Part shown: piece after piece, positions 1 through 5,386 of the stretch | Numbering within the stretch: position 1 is the first letter of the stretch | How the letters are laid out: the number at the start of each line of letters is the position of its first letter | Assembly (NCBI GenBank): GCA_937930275.1 | Contig: CALGLM010000513.1 | Span: 1-5,386, forward strand | DNA length: 5,386 nt | From: an uncultured Ignavibacteria bacterium | GTDB taxonomy: Bacteria > Bacteroidota > Ignavibacteria > Ignavibacteriales > Melioribacteraceae | Direction: 5' to 3' | Notes under the pieces: model-generated | Database searches by the model: none | Seen by the model: only the letters and a program-made list of their open reading frames with translations | What the model was told of the DNA's origin: nothing | Made by a program: the position numbers and the translations under genes

Positions 1-191
1 GCCATAAAATGAACACCACAAAAAGCAATGATTTCAGCTTCGGTTGATGCGGCTTGCCGGCTTAATCCTAATGAATCCCCTACAAAATCAGCTATGTCCT
101 GTATTTCGGGTCTTTGATAATTGTGTGCTAAAATTACTGCTTTCTTTTTAACTTTTAATTCTTTTATTTTTTCTATTAATTCAGTCTGCAT
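1..191 (-). CDS. nadA: Quinolinate synthase NadA, N-terminal fragment (cut by window edge)
   Basis: Quinolinate synthase condenses iminoaspartate (from NadB) with dihydroxyacetone phosphate to give quinolinate; it is a cytosolic [4Fe-4S] enzyme. Only the first 63 codons are here, and the rest lies beyond the left edge. I translated them from the ATG at 191-189. The fragment has the family's opening block: [19 protein letters not shown] (residues 22-40), then LGLSRQAA (41-48) and FCGVHFM (57-63). H23 and Y25 sit where the family's conserved substrate-binding His and Tyr lie. The three cluster-ligating cysteines of NadA come later and cannot be checked; Cys58 is not one of them. The start is supported by GGAG six bases upstream, inside the end of nadC, and by one base separating it from the nadC stop. 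It is the fourth gene of the operon, co-transcribed with nadB and nadC. Identity is secure; completeness is unknown. Confidence 0.95.
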   Translation of the reverse strand, partial: MQTELIEKIKELKVKKKAVILAHNYQRPEIQDIADFVGDSLGLSRQAASTEAEIIAFCGVHFM

Positions 192-192
192 T

Positions 193-1050
193 TTAATCTC
201 CAATATTAATTTTTCCCGAAATATCTAAAGCTTTAACGCTGTGCGTTAACGCACCCGATGAAATATAATCTATTCCTATTTCACCTAACATAATAAGTTT
301 TTCTTCCGTAATATTTCCGCTTACTTCAGTTATTGCCTTTTTATTTATTAATAAAACAGATTCTTTTATTACCTCTATCTGCATATTATCTAACATTATT
401 ATATCTGCCTTGTTAGCTAAAGCTTCGTCAACTTCTATTAAATTACTTGTTTCAACTTCAATTTTATATTTATCTCCGTATAAATTTCTTACGGCTTTTA
501 CTGCTTCAGAAATACTACCGGCAGCTTTTATATGATTATCTTTTATCATAACCATATCGAATAACCCAAATCTATGGTTACATCCGCCTCCCGTCCTAAC
601 CGAATATTTATCTAACAGCCTATTTCCCGGAACTGTTTTTCTTGTATCTAAAATTTTTGTGCTGTATGGTTTTAATATTTGAACAAATTTATAAGTTTTT
701 GTCGCAATCCCGCTCATTCTTTGTATAAAATTTAGCATTGTTCGTTCTGCCTGCAACAAAACACCAACCGGAGCTTCAATTTTTACTGCCACTTTACCGT
801 TTAATAAATAATCACCTTCATTTGCTAAATTCTCAATTTCATACCTACAGTTAAAAAAATTCATCACGTACTTTAGCAGTGGTATTCCTGCTATCACCCC
901 GTCTTCTTTAAATAAAAAAGTCATTGTTGCTATTTTATTGTCAATAACAATTGCATTGGTTGTAATATCTCCGCTTTTAATATCCTCTTCCAATGCCAGC
1001 TTAATAATTGGTTTTGCTTCTTCTAAATTTATATCAATATAATTAAACAT
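193..1050 (-). CDS. nadC: Nicotinate-nucleotide pyrophosphorylase (quinolinate phosphoribosyltransferase, carboxylating)
   Basis: NadC converts quinolinate and PRPP to nicotinate mononucleotide, CO2 and pyrophosphate, the step that commits quinolinate to NAD synthesis. The 285 residues match the usual family length. Visible family blocks: [11 protein letters not shown] near the N-terminus (21-31); [16 protein letters not shown] (102-117); DTRKTVPG (135-142); [14 protein letters not shown] (152-165) followed by IKDNH (169-173). Then come EVE (198-200), MLDN (219-222), EVSGNI (242-247) and [11 protein letters not shown] (261-271) of the barrel. The basic residues expected to hold the substrate carboxylates and phosphates (R103, R137, K138, H159, R160, K170) and acidic D221 are all present, so the enzyme looks intact. 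The ATG lies one base after the nadB stop, with an AAGG at 1060-1063 nine bases upstream. One base separates its stop from the nadA start. Nothing suggests truncation or frameshift. Confidence 0.97.
   Translation of the reverse strand: MFNYIDINLEEAKPIIKLALEEDIKSGDITTNAIVIDNKIATMTFLFKEDGVIAGIPLLKYVMNFFNCRYEIENLANEGDYLLNGKVAVKIEAPVGVLLQAERTMLNFIQRMSGIATKTYKFVQILKPYSTKILDTRKTVPGNRLLDKYSVRTGGGCNHRFGLFDMVMIKDNHIKAAGSISEAVKAVRNLYGDKYKIEVETSNLIEVDEALANKADIIMLDNMQIEVIKESVLLINKKAITEVSGNITEEKLIMLGEIGIDYISSGALTHSVKALDISGKINIGD
198..201 (-). promoter_or_regulatory. Shine-Dalgarno for nadA, inside the end of nadC
   Basis: GGAG on the minus strand, within the penultimate codons of nadC, lies six bases before the nadA ATG. 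It supports that start over any internal one. Confidence 0.5.
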
Positions 1051-1051
1051 T

Positions 1052-2620
1052 TTAATTAACCTTATTATAAAACATCCCTTTGTATTTATTTTGAAGTATA
1101 TGTAATGTAAAATCCTTATTTTCGCTCGGGAAATCTTTTCTGTTATGCCCTCCCCTACTTTCTTCTCTTGCTATGGCATTTTTTAATATCAATAAAGCAA
1201 TATCAATAATCATTTTTTTCCTAAAAGAATTAAATTCATTTTCATGATAATTGATTTTTGCTTTCAGCTCATCTACATTATTTATTGCTTCGTTTAATTC
1301 ATATTTCGTTCTTAAAATTCCGCAATTATCTGTCATTAATGTTGCAATAGTTTCTTTTAATTCTTCATATTCTAAAAAGCTATTGTCATCCGCATAAATA
1401 TCCGTGCTAACGATTAAATTATTCTCGTTAATTATCACGCTCTCGGAATTGATTTTATCAATACTTCGTTTCCCAAATACAAGACATTCCAATAATGAAT
1501 TACTTGCCAATCTGTTTGCTCCGTGAACACCCGTACTTGCCGATTCTCCTATTGCATACAAACCTTTAACGCTTGTACCCCCGTTCACATCGGTTTTAAT
1601 TCCTCCGACAAAATAATGCGCAGCCGGCTCAATAGGAATCATATCTTTTGTTAAATCCAATCCATAGTTTTTTAATTCTGCGTAAATAGTTGAAAAACGA
1701 GTTTTTATTTTCTCGGAATTTAAATGTTTTAACGTCAAGTAAACTTTTTTACCTTCTTTTATTTTATTAAAAATTGCCTTTGCCACCACATCTCGCGGAG
1801 CTAATTCGGCTAATTTATCTATTTCAAGCATAAACCTATTCATGTCTTCGGTAACTAAAAAAGCACCCTCACCCCTAACAGCTTCACTTATTAAGAATGA
1901 TTTTTTATTTTTTGAGTGATAAACAGTCGGATGAAATTGTATAAACTCGGTATCCGCAATATCTGCCCCTGCGTTATAGGCTAAAAATATTCCGTCTCCT
2001 GTTGAAGTACGCGGATTTGTTGTTTTGCTAAAAATTCCGGAAGCACCGCCCGTAGCAATAACAGTTCCTTTCGCAATAATTGTATAGTTTATTTTATCAA
2101 CACCGTTAAATGCTTTAACACCTATGCAAATATCGTTTTGTTTAATTAAATCGAAAACAAAAGTGTTTTCAAAAATATTAATATTTTTATTATTCTTAAT
2201 ATAACTTTTCAAAAATTCGACGACTTTTTTACCTGTTGCGTCTCCGCCTGCGTGTAATATACGTCTTTTACTGTGCCCTCCTTCAAGGCCTAAAGCAAGC
2301 TTTCCGTTTTCAGTGTCAAAGGTCATCCCCATTTCAATTAAATCAAAAATTCTTATATGACCGTCTTCTACTAAAACTTCAACAGCATCTTTATCGCATA
2401 GCCCTCTTCCCGCTTCAAGTGTGTCCGCAACGTGTAAATCTACGTTATCTTCTTCCGTAACAACTGCCGCAATACCGCCTTGAGCCCAATAAGTATTACT
2501 TATTTCAATAGTTGATTTTGTCAATAATGCAACTTTTCCGAATTTTGATGCGTAAGCAGAGGCATATAATCCGGCAAGTCCGCTACCTATTATAATATAA
2601 TCGTATTTTAATATATTCAT
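1052..2620 (-). CDS. nadB: L-aspartate oxidase
   Basis: NadB is a soluble FAD enzyme that oxidises L-aspartate to iminoaspartate, using oxygen or fumarate as electron acceptor, and feeds NadA. The 522 residues are close to the family norm of about 510-540. The N-terminus has the dinucleotide-binding motif IIGSGLAGLYA (10-20), then SNTYWAQGGIAA (41-52), typical of the fumarate reductase/aspartate oxidase flavoprotein family. Active-site blocks follow: LEGGHSKRRILHAGGDATG (112-130), QFHPT (228-232), LAPRDVVA (273-280), EPAAHYFVGG (331-340) and HGANRLASNSLLECLVFG (366-383). E113, H230, R276, H335 and R370 correspond by motif to the catalytic set known in the E. coli enzyme. The helical C-terminal domain ends with AREESRGGHNRKDFP (484-498). 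The start lies two bases after the alkC stop, with no Shine-Dalgarno upstream, so translation may depend on coupling. The 'LEGGH...ATG' signature favours NadB over succinate dehydrogenase or fumarate reductase flavoprotein. Confidence 0.97.
   Translation of the reverse strand: MNILKYDYIIIGSGLAGLYASAYASKFGKVALLTKSTIEISNTYWAQGGIAAVVTEEDNVDLHVADTLEAGRGLCDKDAVEVLVEDGHIRIFDLIEMGMTFDTENGKLALGLEGGHSKRRILHAGGDATGKKVVEFLKSYIKNNKNINIFENTFVFDLIKQNDICIGVKAFNGVDKINYTIIAKGTVIATGGASGIFSKTTNPRTSTGDGIFLAYNAGADIADTEFIQFHPTVYHSKNKKSFLISEAVRGEGAFLVTEDMNRFMLEIDKLAELAPRDVVAKAIFNKIKEGKKVYLTLKHLNSEKIKTRFSTIYAELKNYGLDLTKDMIPIEPAAHYFVGGIKTDVNGGTSVKGLYAIGESASTGVHGANRLASNSLLECLVFGKRSIDKINSESVIINENNLIVSTDIYADDNSFLEYEELKETIATLMTDNCGILRTKYELNEAINNVDELKAKINYHENEFNSFRKKMIIDIALLILKNAIAREESRGGHNRKDFPSENKDFTLHILQNKYKGMFYNKVN
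1060..1063 (-). promoter_or_regulatory. Possible Shine-Dalgarno for nadC, inside the end of nadB
   Basis: AAGG on the minus strand, in the last nadB codons, is nine bases before the nadC ATG. It is short but at a workable distance, and it agrees with the start chosen from the one-base gap to the nadB stop. Confidence 0.4.
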
Positions 2621-2622
2621 TT

Positions 2623-3723
2623 TTATATAATGTAAAATTCTAAATTATTACTTTCTTTTCCGTTTACAACAACTGCTATTTTATGCAACCCGGAATAATG
2701 TTTTCTTGTAGTAAAATCTTTAAATGATTGTTTCCTTTTAACCTTAATTGTTTCTTTACCGTTTAACATTTTGTCTGATATTTTGAAAAGTTTTCTATTG
2801 TGGTTTCCGTTACTTTTTAAATAATAGATAGCATATTCTAATCTGAAGTTGTTTTCAAAATTTCCGCCATTTTTCAATTCAAATTCAAATGCTAATTCTT
2901 CTCCTTTGTTTATTTTTAATTTATCTATTTTAAAATTAAGCAATTCAAATTCTATATTATTCTTTAGTCCAAAAATAGTATATACTCTATCATCAGCATT
3001 CTTTAAAAGTGTTCGTGCAGCATGTTTTAACCATTTATCAGTACTTTTATCTTTTCCGATATATTGTTTAATAAACTGAATAACTAAATCCGCATTTTCT
3101 TTAGAGATATCATTTAAATTATTTGCTACACTTTTTTTTACGTATTCCGATTCGTCATTTATTAAGTTATGAAGAATAGGAAAAATAGGACTCGGATTTT
3201 TTATAAATTCGGGCAGTTGCATAGCCCATGGTAATCTCGGTCGGCATCCTTCACTTGCTAATCTTCTTAAATGATGATTATCGGCATTTGACCAAACGAG
3301 CATCTTTTCTATCATTTTATCTTTATATCTTATAATAAAAGGCCTTACGGCAAATTCACAACTCATTAATTCGGTAACTTCTTCAATAGCATCTATGCTT
3401 TCATCAAAATATTCCAATCCAAAAGCCTCAATAAACTCGGGTAAAAATAAATAACCGATGTTATAATTACTCGGTTCTTCTTTTTTTGCTATTGCTGCTA
3501 TAGATTTAATTATTTGAATGCTCTCTTTGTAATCTTTATTTAAAGTTTCATTAAAGCATACGGCAATATGTCTGGTTCTTTGTTTTAATTCTCTATCTTT
3601 CCAACTGTTATCATAAACCTTTAACATAAACAGGTCGTAATTAAACAAATTGTCAATACCGACAATAATTTTGTTAAGTCTATCAAAAAAATGTTTGTTT
3701 AATAAATCTTTAAAAGCTTCCAT
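2623..3723 (-). CDS. alkC: DNA alkylation repair glycosylase, AlkC family (HEAT-like repeats plus C-terminal Ig-like domain)
   Basis: AlkC-type glycosylases excise N3-alkylated bases such as 3-methyladenine and 3-methylcytosine from DNA, using a HEAT-like repeat solenoid rather than base flipping. The best evidence is the central block: NHHLRRLASEGCRPRLPW (149-166), then PEFIKNPSPIFPIL (171-184) and SEYVKKSVANNLNDISKEN (192-210). This is the hallmark of the AlkC (COG4335-type) group. Residues about 1-250 are mostly helical and fit stacked HEAT-like repeats. From about 255 to the end the chain turns into beta-rich sequence (LAFEFELKNGG, FRLEYAIYYLK, HKIAVVVNGK), consistent with the Ig-like domain found in one AlkC subgroup. 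The 366-residue length agrees with that architecture. There is no signal peptide, so it is cytosolic. The ATG has no ribosome-binding site. It is the first gene of the nad operon, an unusual setting. Family assignment is from remembered motifs; substrate range is inferred. Confidence 0.85.
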   Translation of the reverse strand: MEAFKDLLNKHFFDRLNKIIVGIDNLFNYDLFMLKVYDNSWKDRELKQRTRHIAVCFNETLNKDYKESIQIIKSIAAIAKKEEPSNYNIGYLFLPEFIEAFGLEYFDESIDAIEEVTELMSCEFAVRPFIIRYKDKMIEKMLVWSNADNHHLRRLASEGCRPRLPWAMQLPEFIKNPSPIFPILHNLINDESEYVKKSVANNLNDISKENADLVIQFIKQYIGKDKSTDKWLKHAARTLLKNADDRVYTIFGLKNNIEFELLNFKIDKLKINKGEELAFEFELKNGGNFENNFRLEYAIYYLKSNGNHNRKLFKISDKMLNGKETIKVKRKQSFKDFTTRKHYSGLHKIAVVVNGKESNNLEFYII

Positions 3724-3810
3724 ATAATTATCGTTTTTATTTGGGTTTTAAATTTACAATAATAAAAATTTATATTAAAGTTAAATAAGAGGATATTTTT
3801 AATTTTATAC

Positions 3811-3841
3811 TTGACATCTTGTCTTATTTTTATTATTTTTA
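3811..3841 (+). promoter_or_regulatory. Candidate promoter of the marR-doxX-pirin operon
   Basis: A perfect TTGACA at 3811-3816 is followed after 17 bases by TATTTT (3834-3839), which matches four of six positions of the -10 consensus. The same bases also read as the Bacteroidota primary sigma pattern: TTG (3811-3813), 20 bases, then TATTTTTA (3834-3841), against TAnnTTTG. Both readings place the transcript start in the mid-3840s, about 40 bases before the marR ATG. The element is on the correct strand and directly upstream of the gene. AT-richness makes the downstream element weak evidence by itself; the exact upstream hexamer with correct spacing carries the call. Confidence 0.5.
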
Positions 3842-3871
3842 CATAGTAATTTTTAACATAGTATATTACTA
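3836..3871. promoter_or_regulatory. Candidate MarR operator: nested direct and inverted repeats
   Basis: ACATAGTA occurs twice (3841-3848 and 3856-3863), exactly 15 bp apart. With the flanking TTTT it becomes a 13 bp direct repeat with one mismatch (3836-3848 and 3851-3863). The second copy forms an imperfect palindrome, TAGTA-TAT-TACTA (3859-3871). The first copy pairs with the same right arm as TAGTAAT (3844-3850) and ATTACTA (3865-3871), centres 21 bp apart, or about two helical turns. The cluster overlaps the end of the candidate promoter and the expected transcript start, where a bound repressor would block transcription. MarR-family proteins typically bind short palindromes in their own promoters, so autoregulation is a reasonable inference, though binding is not shown. 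Confidence 0.45.
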
Positions 3872-3883
3872 ATTTGAACTAAT

Positions 3884-4327
3884 ATGAAAAACTTGGAATT
3901 ATCTTTAAAAACTTGGGTTAAATTAGCCCGTTCGTTTAATACAATAAACAAAGTTGTTAACGAAGAAATAAACACCTACGGAGTTACACCTTCACAATTT
4001 GGCGTTTTGGAAGCATTGTATCATCTCGGTGATATGCCAATTGGAAAACTTGGAGAAAAAATTTTAGTTACCGGCGGTAATATGACTGTTATTCTTGATA
4101 ACCTTGAAAAGCAAGGTTATATTGAAAGAATAAAATCGCCCACAGATAGACGCTCGTTATTCATTAAATTAACCGAAAAAGGAAAAACCTTGATTGATCA
4201 AGTTTTTCCCGGACACAAATTATTTGTTGCAGAAATTATTTCTGTTTTAACCGAAGAAGAGCAAATTGTACTTGGAAGTTTATTAAAAAAATTAGGATTA
4301 TCAATTAAAAACAAAAAAGGGGAATAA
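3884..4327 (+). CDS. MarR-family transcriptional regulator, MhqR-like
   Basis: This is a dimeric winged-helix DNA-binding protein, probably a ligand-responsive repressor of its own operon. The 147 residues are the usual MarR length. The N-terminal dimerisation helix is LKTWVKLARSFNTINKVVNE (8-27). Next comes YGVTPSQFGVLEALYHLGDMP (from 32), and IGKLGEKILVTGGNMTVILD (53-72) contains the recognition helix. LEKQGYIERIKSPTDRRS leads into the wing, with the signature DRR at 88-90. LTEKGKTLIDQVFPGHK and LTEEEQIVLGSLLKKL form the C-terminal dimer helices. The pattern resembles the Bacillus MhqR group that controls quinone-stress genes, including a DoxX-type protein, and the neighbours fit. There is no cysteine anywhere, so thiol-oxidation sensing of the OhrR type is excluded; a bound ligand is more likely. 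The ATG has no Shine-Dalgarno. One base separates the stop from doxX. Family is certain; ligand and targets are inferred. Confidence 0.92.
   Translation: MKNLELSLKTWVKLARSFNTINKVVNEEINTYGVTPSQFGVLEALYHLGDMPIGKLGEKILVTGGNMTVILDNLEKQGYIERIKSPTDRRSLFIKLTEKGKTLIDQVFPGHKLFVAEIISVLTEEEQIVLGSLLKKLGLSIKNKKGE
4317..4322 (+). promoter_or_regulatory. Strong Shine-Dalgarno for the DoxX gene, inside the end of marR
   Basis: AAGGGG ends six bases before the DoxX ATG and is built from the last marR codons. It stands out because alkC, nadB and marR have no such signal. It fixes the DoxX start and suggests that this membrane protein is translated more strongly than the repressor upstream. Confidence 0.6.
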
Positions 4328-4328
4328 A

Positions 4329-4769
4329 ATGAAATACTTATATAAAAACTGGATTACTGCCGATTTAGCAGTCGTTATTTTACGAGTTGTTTTAGGAGTT
4401 ATATTTATTGCACACGGATCTCAAAAAGTTTTAGGTGCTTTTGGAGGATACGGATTGGAAGCAACTGTAGGATATTTTTCCAAAAATCTGGGAATTCCTG
4501 TGATTTTGGGGTATGTTGCTTCATTTACTGAATTTTTTGGCGGTATTTTTATACTTTTAGGGCTTTTTACTCGCCCTGCCGCATTAGGAATTTTCATCAC
4601 TATGTTTGTGGCTTTTACTGTTCACTTACCTGCCGGTTTCTTTTTGCCAAACGGCTTTGAATATACATTTGTATTAGCCTTTATCTCTTTGTTTATCTTA
4701 TTATTCGGTGCCGGTAATATTAGCTTGGATAATTATCTATATCAAAAATTAGAAAATAATAACAAATAG
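4329..4769 (+). CDS. DoxX-family inner membrane protein
   Basis: DoxX-family proteins are small four-helix membrane proteins. Members are tied to quinone or thiol redox stress, but the biochemical role of most is unsettled. The 146 residues show four hydrophobic segments: about 12-30, 56-80, 83-102 and 111-128. Family blocks are visible: LRVVLGVIFIAHGSQKVLG (18-36) with FGG (38-40), then EFFGGIFILLGLFTRPAALG (68-87), and GFEYTFVLAFIS (109-120) with GAGNISLDNYL (127-137). A short positively charged N-terminus (MKYLYK) precedes helix 1, and there is no cleavable signal peptide. It lies one base after marR behind a strong Shine-Dalgarno, and ten bases before the pirin gene, so the three are surely co-transcribed. 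A MarR plus DoxX pairing recalls MhqR and MhqP in Bacillus, which suggests induction by quinone-like electrophiles; this is inferred from context. Confidence 0.92.
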   Translation: MKYLYKNWITADLAVVILRVVLGVIFIAHGSQKVLGAFGGYGLEATVGYFSKNLGIPVILGYVASFTEFFGGIFILLGLFTRPAALGIFITMFVAFTVHLPAGFFLPNGFEYTFVLAFISLFILLFGAGNISLDNYLYQKLENNNK

Positions 4770-4779
4770 CGGATTAATC

Positions 4780-5386
4780 ATGTTAAAAGTAATAAAAAGT
4801 GAAAAACGCGGGATTTCCCAAGCCGATTGGTTATATAGTTACCATTCATTTTCTTTTAATGATTTTTATAATCCCGAAATGGTCAATTTCGGACCAATTA
4901 GAGTACTTAATGAAGATTATGTAAAAGCCGGGGGCGGTTTTCCGACTCACCCCCATAAAAATATGGAGATAATAACTTATGTTTTGTCGGGTGCATTACA
5001 ACATAAAGATAGCACAGGAACAAATGAAATAATTTATGCCGACGAATTTCAGAAGATGTCAGCCGGTAGCGGGATTTATCACTCCGAGTTTAACCCAAGC
5101 AATTCCGAAGATGTACATCTTTTACAAATTTGGATTTTTCCAAAAACCAAAGATTTAAAACCGAATTACGATAAATTAAATTTAGCATCCGATTTTGAAA
5201 ACAATAAATTAATTAAAGTCGCAGACAACTCTAAAAAAGAAAATGTAATTTATGTTGATCAAGATATTGAAGTTTATATTGCAAAATTTACTAAAATTTC
5301 TGAATTATCATTTAATAGCTTTAAAAAAGCAATATATGTTTTTAATATTAACGGAAAAACCAAAATAAATGGTATAGAACTTTTAA
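4780..5386 (+). CDS. Pirin-family bicupin (YhhW-like, possible quercetin 2,3-dioxygenase), 3' end cut by window
   Basis: Pirins are two-cupin proteins. The bacterial YhhW type binds a metal in the N-terminal cupin and can oxidise quercetin, although its natural substrate is unknown. I translated 202 codons from the ATG at 4780 with no stop before the window edge; relatives are about 230-240 residues, so perhaps 30 are missing. Core blocks are GGFPTHPHKNMEIITYVLSG (52-71), LQHKDS (73-78), KMSAGSGIYHSEFNPS (92-107) and VHLLQIWIFP (112-121). The metal ligands H57, H59, H101 and E103 are all present and fall at the same residue numbers as I recall for E. coli YhhW, which also supports the start codon. 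The C-terminal half, from about 122, is much less conserved, as is usual. Only a weak GGA (4771-4773) precedes the ATG. It is the third gene of the MarR operon, which suggests a role in handling quinones or aromatic electrophiles. Confidence 0.93.
   Translation, partial: MLKVIKSEKRGISQADWLYSYHSFSFNDFYNPEMVNFGPIRVLNEDYVKAGGGFPTHPHKNMEIITYVLSGALQHKDSTGTNEIIYADEFQKMSAGSGIYHSEFNPSNSEDVHLLQIWIFPKTKDLKPNYDKLNLASDFENNKLIKVADNSKKENVIYVDQDIEVYIAKFTKISELSFNSFKKAIYVFNINGKTKINGIELL

Larger units (their letters stand above)
3724..3883. promoter_or_regulatory. Divergent intergenic regulatory region between alkC-nadBCA and marR-doxX-pirin
   Basis: This 160 bp stretch is the only sizeable non-coding sequence in the window and must hold the promoters of both operons. 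It is very AT-rich. The half nearest marR holds a clear promoter candidate and a repeat cluster, listed separately. On the alkC side I found no convincing promoter. The best -7 candidate on the minus strand is TAAATTTA (3756-3749), but it has only a weak TTT at the expected upstream distance. A pair of 7 bp inverted arms, TAAATTT (3749-3755) and AAATTTA (3766-3772), lies close to the alkC start but could be chance in such AT-rich sequence. Confidence 0.8.

Noticed and set aside
16..18. Cys58 of NadA as an iron-sulfur ligand
   Set aside because: It sits in the FCGVHFM block, which in E. coli NadA has no cysteine at this position. The true first ligand lies further on, in the conserved Cys-Ser block outside the window.
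2236..2460. 74-codon open frame on the plus strand
   Set aside because: It lies entirely antisense to the conserved core of nadB. Its translation is rich in Arg, Leu and Gln with no recognisable motif, and no ribosome-binding site was seen.
2849..3079. 76-codon open frame on the plus strand
   Set aside because: It lies antisense to alkC, and its Ser/Asn/Phe-rich translation is what reverse-reading an AT-rich Lys/Glu-rich gene gives. No start context supports it.
3749..3756. TAAATTTA as a definite alkC promoter element
   Set aside because: It is its own reverse complement and common in AT-rich DNA. The upstream TTG element is missing at the right distance, so it is only mentioned under the intergenic region.
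3724..3883. Riboswitch or small RNA in the intergenic region
   Set aside because: The region is almost all A and T, has no stable G+C stem, and the expected marR leader is only about 40 bases. No known NAD-related riboswitch motif was recognised.
1..5386. Mobile elements, CRISPR arrays, tRNA or rRNA genes, terminators
   Set aside because: No transposase, long terminal repeats, regularly spaced repeats, cloverleaf sequence or GC stem followed by a T-run was seen. Both operons run off the window, so their terminators would lie outside.

Overview
The window is AT-rich (roughly one third G+C by eye) and carries seven tightly packed protein genes in two divergent operons. They are separated by a single 160 bp intergenic region at 3724-3883. 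The leading genes alkC, nadB and marR lack a recognisable Shine-Dalgarno sequence. The best promoter candidate also reads as the Bacteroidota-type TTG-N20-TAnnTTT pattern. Together with the style of the proteins, this suggests a member of the Bacteroidota. That is an inference from sequence character, not a phylogenetic placement.

Left half (minus strand, read from 3723 down to 1): alkC, nadB, nadC and the first 63 codons of nadA, which runs off the left edge. The gaps between genes are 2, 1 and 1 bp. NadB oxidises L-aspartate to iminoaspartate. NadA condenses that with dihydroxyacetone phosphate to quinolinate. NadC converts quinolinate plus PRPP to nicotinate mononucleotide. The operon therefore encodes the whole de novo route into NAD. 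Its first gene is unexpected: a DNA alkylation repair glycosylase of the AlkC family, with HEAT-like repeats and what looks like a C-terminal Ig-like domain.

Right half (plus strand, 3884 to the right edge): a MarR-family repressor resembling the MhqR quinone-sensing group, a four-helix DoxX membrane protein, and a pirin/YhhW-type cupin that is cut by the right edge after 202 codons. This gene set is a familiar electrophile/quinone or redox-stress module.

The intergenic region holds a good promoter for the marR operon (TTGACA at 3811, TATTTT at 3834). Immediately downstream lies a nested cluster of direct and inverted repeats (3836-3871) that is a plausible operator for the MarR protein. Because the same 160 bp must also drive alkC-nadBCA, the MarR protein could couple electrophile sensing to alkylation repair and NAD synthesis. 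That is a hypothesis. No RNA genes, mobile elements, CRISPR arrays or convincing terminators were seen. Most genes are ordinary members of known families; the operon composition and the shared regulatory region are the parts worth a second look.
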